Origin: Gammaproteobacteria bacterium
GTDB lineage: Bacteria; Pseudomonadota; Gammaproteobacteria; GCA-001735895
Direction of reading: 5' to 3'
Length of the DNA: 35,495 bases
Assembly: GCA_018669845.1 (NCBI GenBank)
Contig: JABHSO010000091.1
Coordinates: forward strand, 1-35,495
Part shown: positions 33,610 through 35,495 of the stretch, in pieces
How the letters are laid out: each line of letters starts with the position of its first letter
Numbering within the stretch: the stretch's first letter is position 1
Position numbers and translations under genes: made by a program
The notes under the pieces: model-generated
What the model was told of the DNA's origin: nothing
Databases searched by the model: none
The model's input: the letters and a program-made list of their open reading frames with translations, nothing else

Positions 33610-34245
33610 ATGAATAAAAACAAACGTATACAAATATTTTCTCGCCTTAAAGAGCAAAACCCGGAACCCAAAACAGAACTCAATTATTCTTCTGAATTTG
33701 AATTACTGATAGCGGTAGTATTATCTGCTCAGGCAACAGATGTAGGCGTTAACAAAGCCACAGACAAACTTTATAAAATAGCCAACACTCCTGAAACTAT
33801 ACTGGCATTAAAAGAAGAAGGGCTAAAGCAATACATTAAGACCATTGGTTTATTTAACTCAAAAGCTAAAAACGTCATTAAAACCTGTCAGATTCTGATC
33901 GACCAACACGAATCAAAAGTCCCAACAGATAGAGCAAGTCTCGAGGCTTTACCCGGTGTTGGCCGTAAGACCGCTAACGTAGTACTCAATACGGCATTCG
34001 GAGAACCCACCATTGCTGTAGATACTCATATTTTTCGTGTATCAAACCGCACTGCAATTGCTCCAGGAAAGAATGTAATTGAAGTTGAAAATCGTCTTAT
34101 AAGGCTGGTACCTGAAGAGTTCATGCTAGATGCACATCACTGGCTAATTCTTCATGGAAGATATACCTGTATAGCTCGTAAACCTCGTTGCGGTAGCTGC
34201 ATTATTGAAGATCTGTGTGAGTTCAAAAAGAAGAGTTCCGATTAA
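33610..34245 (+). CDS. nth: Endonuclease III, DNA glycosylase/AP lyase
   Basis: 211-aa base-excision repair enzyme that removes oxidised pyrimidines. The helix-hairpin-helix LPGVGRKTANVVL contains the catalytic lysine K120, and D138 lies in VDTHIFRV; both numbers match E. coli Nth. The [4Fe-4S] loop is C187-X6-C194-X2-C197-X5-C203. Its place after rnfE is conserved in gammaproteobacteria (rsxABCDGE-nth in E. coli), which supports a shared transcript. Confidence 0.97.
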   Translation: MNKNKRIQIFSRLKEQNPEPKTELNYSSEFELLIAVVLSAQATDVGVNKATDKLYKIANTPETILALKEEGLKQYIKTIGLFNSKAKNVIKTCQILIDQHESKVPTDRASLEALPGVGRKTANVVLNTAFGEPTIAVDTHIFRVSNRTAIAPGKNVIEVENRLIRLVPEEFMLDAHHWLILHGRYTCIARKPRCGSCIIEDLCEFKKKSSD

Positions 34246-34302
34246 ACCCAGTCTATTAAACTGATATAATATTGTTTTTTACCGCAAAATAAAACCTACT
34301 CA

Positions 34303-34722
34303 ATGTTTCAAAACAGAGATGAAATCAGAAAAGTTTATCTAACTGTCTGGCAGAAGCTTCAAAAGGGACAAATACTCGAACCTATGGAGTCGGTAATAGC
34401 TGATATTATCCAGTTACACTCGGAGTATCACACTTTTCTACAACAGGGAGAGTCTGTACAACATACCGAATTCAATCCAGAATCAGGCAATAGCAATCCA
34501 TTTTTACACATGGGTATGCACATAGCCTTACGTGAACAAACATCAACAGATCGACCATCAGGGATCAAAAAAATCCATCAAAAACTAGCTAAAAAGAAAG
34601 GTTTACATGAAGCCGAACATGCCATGATCGAATGCCTGGGACAGGCTTTATGGCTTGCTCAAAGGGATAACACTATGCCTGATGATAATGCCTACTTATC
34701 CTGTCTAAAAAAATTATCCTGA
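34303..34722 (+). CDS. DUF1841 family protein
   Basis: 139-aa cytoplasmic protein with the DUF1841 pattern: N-terminal FQNRDEIRKVYLTVWQKLQKG, the EFNPESGNSNPFLHMGMHIALREQ core, and a C-terminal HEAEHAMIECLGQALWLAQR segment rich in His and Glu. The function is unknown. It lies 57 nt after nth on the same strand, and the conserved His/Glu residues hint at metal binding, unproven. Confidence 0.85.
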   Translation: MFQNRDEIRKVYLTVWQKLQKGQILEPMESVIADIIQLHSEYHTFLQQGESVQHTEFNPESGNSNPFLHMGMHIALREQTSTDRPSGIKKIHQKLAKKKGLHEAEHAMIECLGQALWLAQRDNTMPDDNAYLSCLKKLS

Positions 34723-34732
34723 TATTTTTCCC

Positions 34733-34764
34733 TTGAATAAAAAAGCCGCAGTAGCTACTGCGGC
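34733..34764 (-). terminator. Rho-independent terminator of the DUF302 gene (perhaps bidirectional)
   Basis: A perfect 20-bp palindrome (34745-34764, arms GCCGCAGTAG and CTACTGCGGC) is followed on the minus strand by TTTTTTATTC. It therefore ends the minus-strand DUF302 gene (stop at 34790). It may also stop plus-strand transcripts of the DUF1841 gene 23 nt upstream, though the T run on that side is poor. Confidence 0.85.
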
Positions 34765-34789
34765 CTTAGATTGACTACTCACTATCAGC

Positions 34790-35269
34790 CTAATTAAAAT
34801 CAACCATTTTTACCATGTGAGGTCCAAGCTCGTTAACCAGATCTTCAATTTCTTTCTGGCCTTTATACATTTGACCCATCAGCTGGATATTCATAAATGA
34901 AGCATAAACTTTGCCATCAGATTTTTCATAAACAGCAAAAGAACAGGGCATCATAGCCAGGAATTTTTTGTATCTATCATGCTTTAACAGTTTTACAGCA
35001 GCCCATGGCTCACACATTGAAAACACAAGGTTTTTACCAATATCTTCTTTGGTCACATGTTTAAGATTTTTCTGAAAATTCTTCTTCCATTTTTTTGGGA
35101 CTTTCCAGCCCAGAGCCTTAGCATTCTGTTTGATTTTAGTAATCGTTTCATCAAAACCCAACGGACTAAGTTTCTCGATAATCATTTCTTCTGAAGCCTG
35201 AGCAGTTGAGAAGCCAAAAGCCACTAGTATAGGAAGTAAGAAAACAAATATTTTAGATTTTTTTAGCAT
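34790..35269 (-). CDS. DUF302 domain protein, exported
   Basis: 159-aa protein with a clear signal peptide (MLKKSKIFVFLLPILVAFGF, cleavage near AQA) and a DUF302-type domain with KNLVFSMCEP and MMPCSFAVYEK. The two cysteines lie about 22 residues apart. DUF302 proteins are common in sulfur-oxidising and other respiratory bacteria, but their role is unknown. It has a good ribosome-binding site (AAAGG) and its own terminator, so it is transcribed alone. Confidence 0.8.
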   Translation of the reverse strand: MLKKSKIFVFLLPILVAFGFSTAQASEEMIIEKLSPLGFDETITKIKQNAKALGWKVPKKWKKNFQKNLKHVTKEDIGKNLVFSMCEPWAAVKLLKHDRYKKFLAMMPCSFAVYEKSDGKVYASFMNIQLMGQMYKGQKEIEDLVNELGPHMVKMVDFN

Positions 35270-35495
35270 TATTTTTACCTTTAAGTTGTAGAATTTATGG
35301 GGTCACATAGCCCTTATCTTATATTTTTTATTATAGATTTCATTTTAACACTATTCCCTGATCCACACATAGAAAATTAAAAAACGAATAAAGCCCTGGC
35401 TGTATAATGGTTTGCACCACACAAGACCAGCACCCAATAGGTGAACAACCAAGGCTCATGAATATTTTACCCTACAACCTCGCTACCACAAACGA
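35270..35495 (+). mobile_element. Right-edge region, possible left end of an insertion sequence
   Basis: Up to about 35390 the DNA is AT-rich with nothing recognisable beyond the DUF302 upstream region. From CCTGGCTG (35393) the sequence looks like an IS end with an internal promoter: TATAAT at 35403-35408, then a short leader and an ATG at 35458. The IS1380 family is a guess based on the look of the end and the first residues; the window stops too early to test it. Confidence 0.3.
35458..35495 (+). CDS. Start of a gene cut by the right edge, possibly a transposase
   Basis: An ATG with AAGG close upstream (35451-35454) opens a frame reading MNILPYNLATTN to the edge. Twelve codons cannot identify the product. 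A perfect TATAAT lies about 50 bp upstream. See the neighbouring entry for the insertion-sequence idea. Confidence 0.3.
   Translation, partial: MNILPYNLATTN

Noticed and set aside
1..35495. tRNA, rRNA, prophage, toxin-antitoxin or defence genes
   Set aside because: No tRNA-like cloverleaf, rRNA segment, integrase, phage structural gene or recognisable toxin/defence protein was found on either strand.

Overview
The window reads as chromosomal DNA of an AT-rich (about 40% GC by eye) gammaproteobacterium with a versatile anaerobic respiratory chain. The rnfABCDGE-nth arrangement is the classic gammaproteobacterial one, and RnfA and Nth are close to the E. coli proteins. I cannot name the genus.

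Layout. (1) 1-3212, + strand: a fused DmsB-DmsC type iron-sulfur/membrane-anchor protein with no catalytic subunit in view, preceded by a palindromic REP-like element, then an AEC-family permease. A minus-strand reading frame may run off the left edge. (2) 3213-9806, +: a periplasmic nitrate reductase operon napD-A-G-H-B-F behind an FNR-like box. NapC is absent, NapA is of the long (916 aa) type and NapB carries a lipobox. (3) 9888-11087, +: a trpB without trpA, with its own promoter. (4) 11315-15353, -: a five-gene envelope thiol/metal module (Met-rich lipoprotein, CC-tipped beta-barrel, lipoprotein thioredoxin, mini cytochrome c with a CX3CH heme motif, TlpA-type thioredoxin). (5) 15629-28225, -: a tightly packed nine-gene operon for a large multiheme electron conduit. 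Its genes are a surface octaheme protein with a GlyGly-CTERM-like tail, a 77-aa Cys-rich membrane peptide, an outer-membrane beta-barrel, a 7-heme cytochrome, an 8-heme lipoprotein, a 6-heme cytochrome, an inner-membrane NapH-like polyferredoxin fused to eight hemes, a 3-heme cytochrome, and an NHL-propeller/14-heme protein. I count 54 heme motifs. (6) 28435-34722, +: rnfABCDGE, nth and a DUF1841 gene. (7) 34790-35269, -: a DUF302 periplasmic protein, then an edge sequence that may start an insertion sequence.

How the parts may work together (inference). The NapH-octaheme protein would take electrons from quinol, or feed them to it. The periplasmic 3-, 6- and 7-heme proteins would relay them. 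The barrel with the 8-heme lipoprotein would carry them through the outer membrane, and the octaheme and NHL/14-heme proteins would act outside or at the surface. This is an MtrCAB-like extracellular electron transfer logic with different parts. The conduit operon and the thiol/Met-rich module share a near-identical palindromic operator at the same distance from their -10 boxes (15410-15430 and 28345-28365), so they are probably one regulon. Nap would provide nitrate respiration under an FNR-type regulator, and Rnf would link NADH/ferredoxin and ion gradients.
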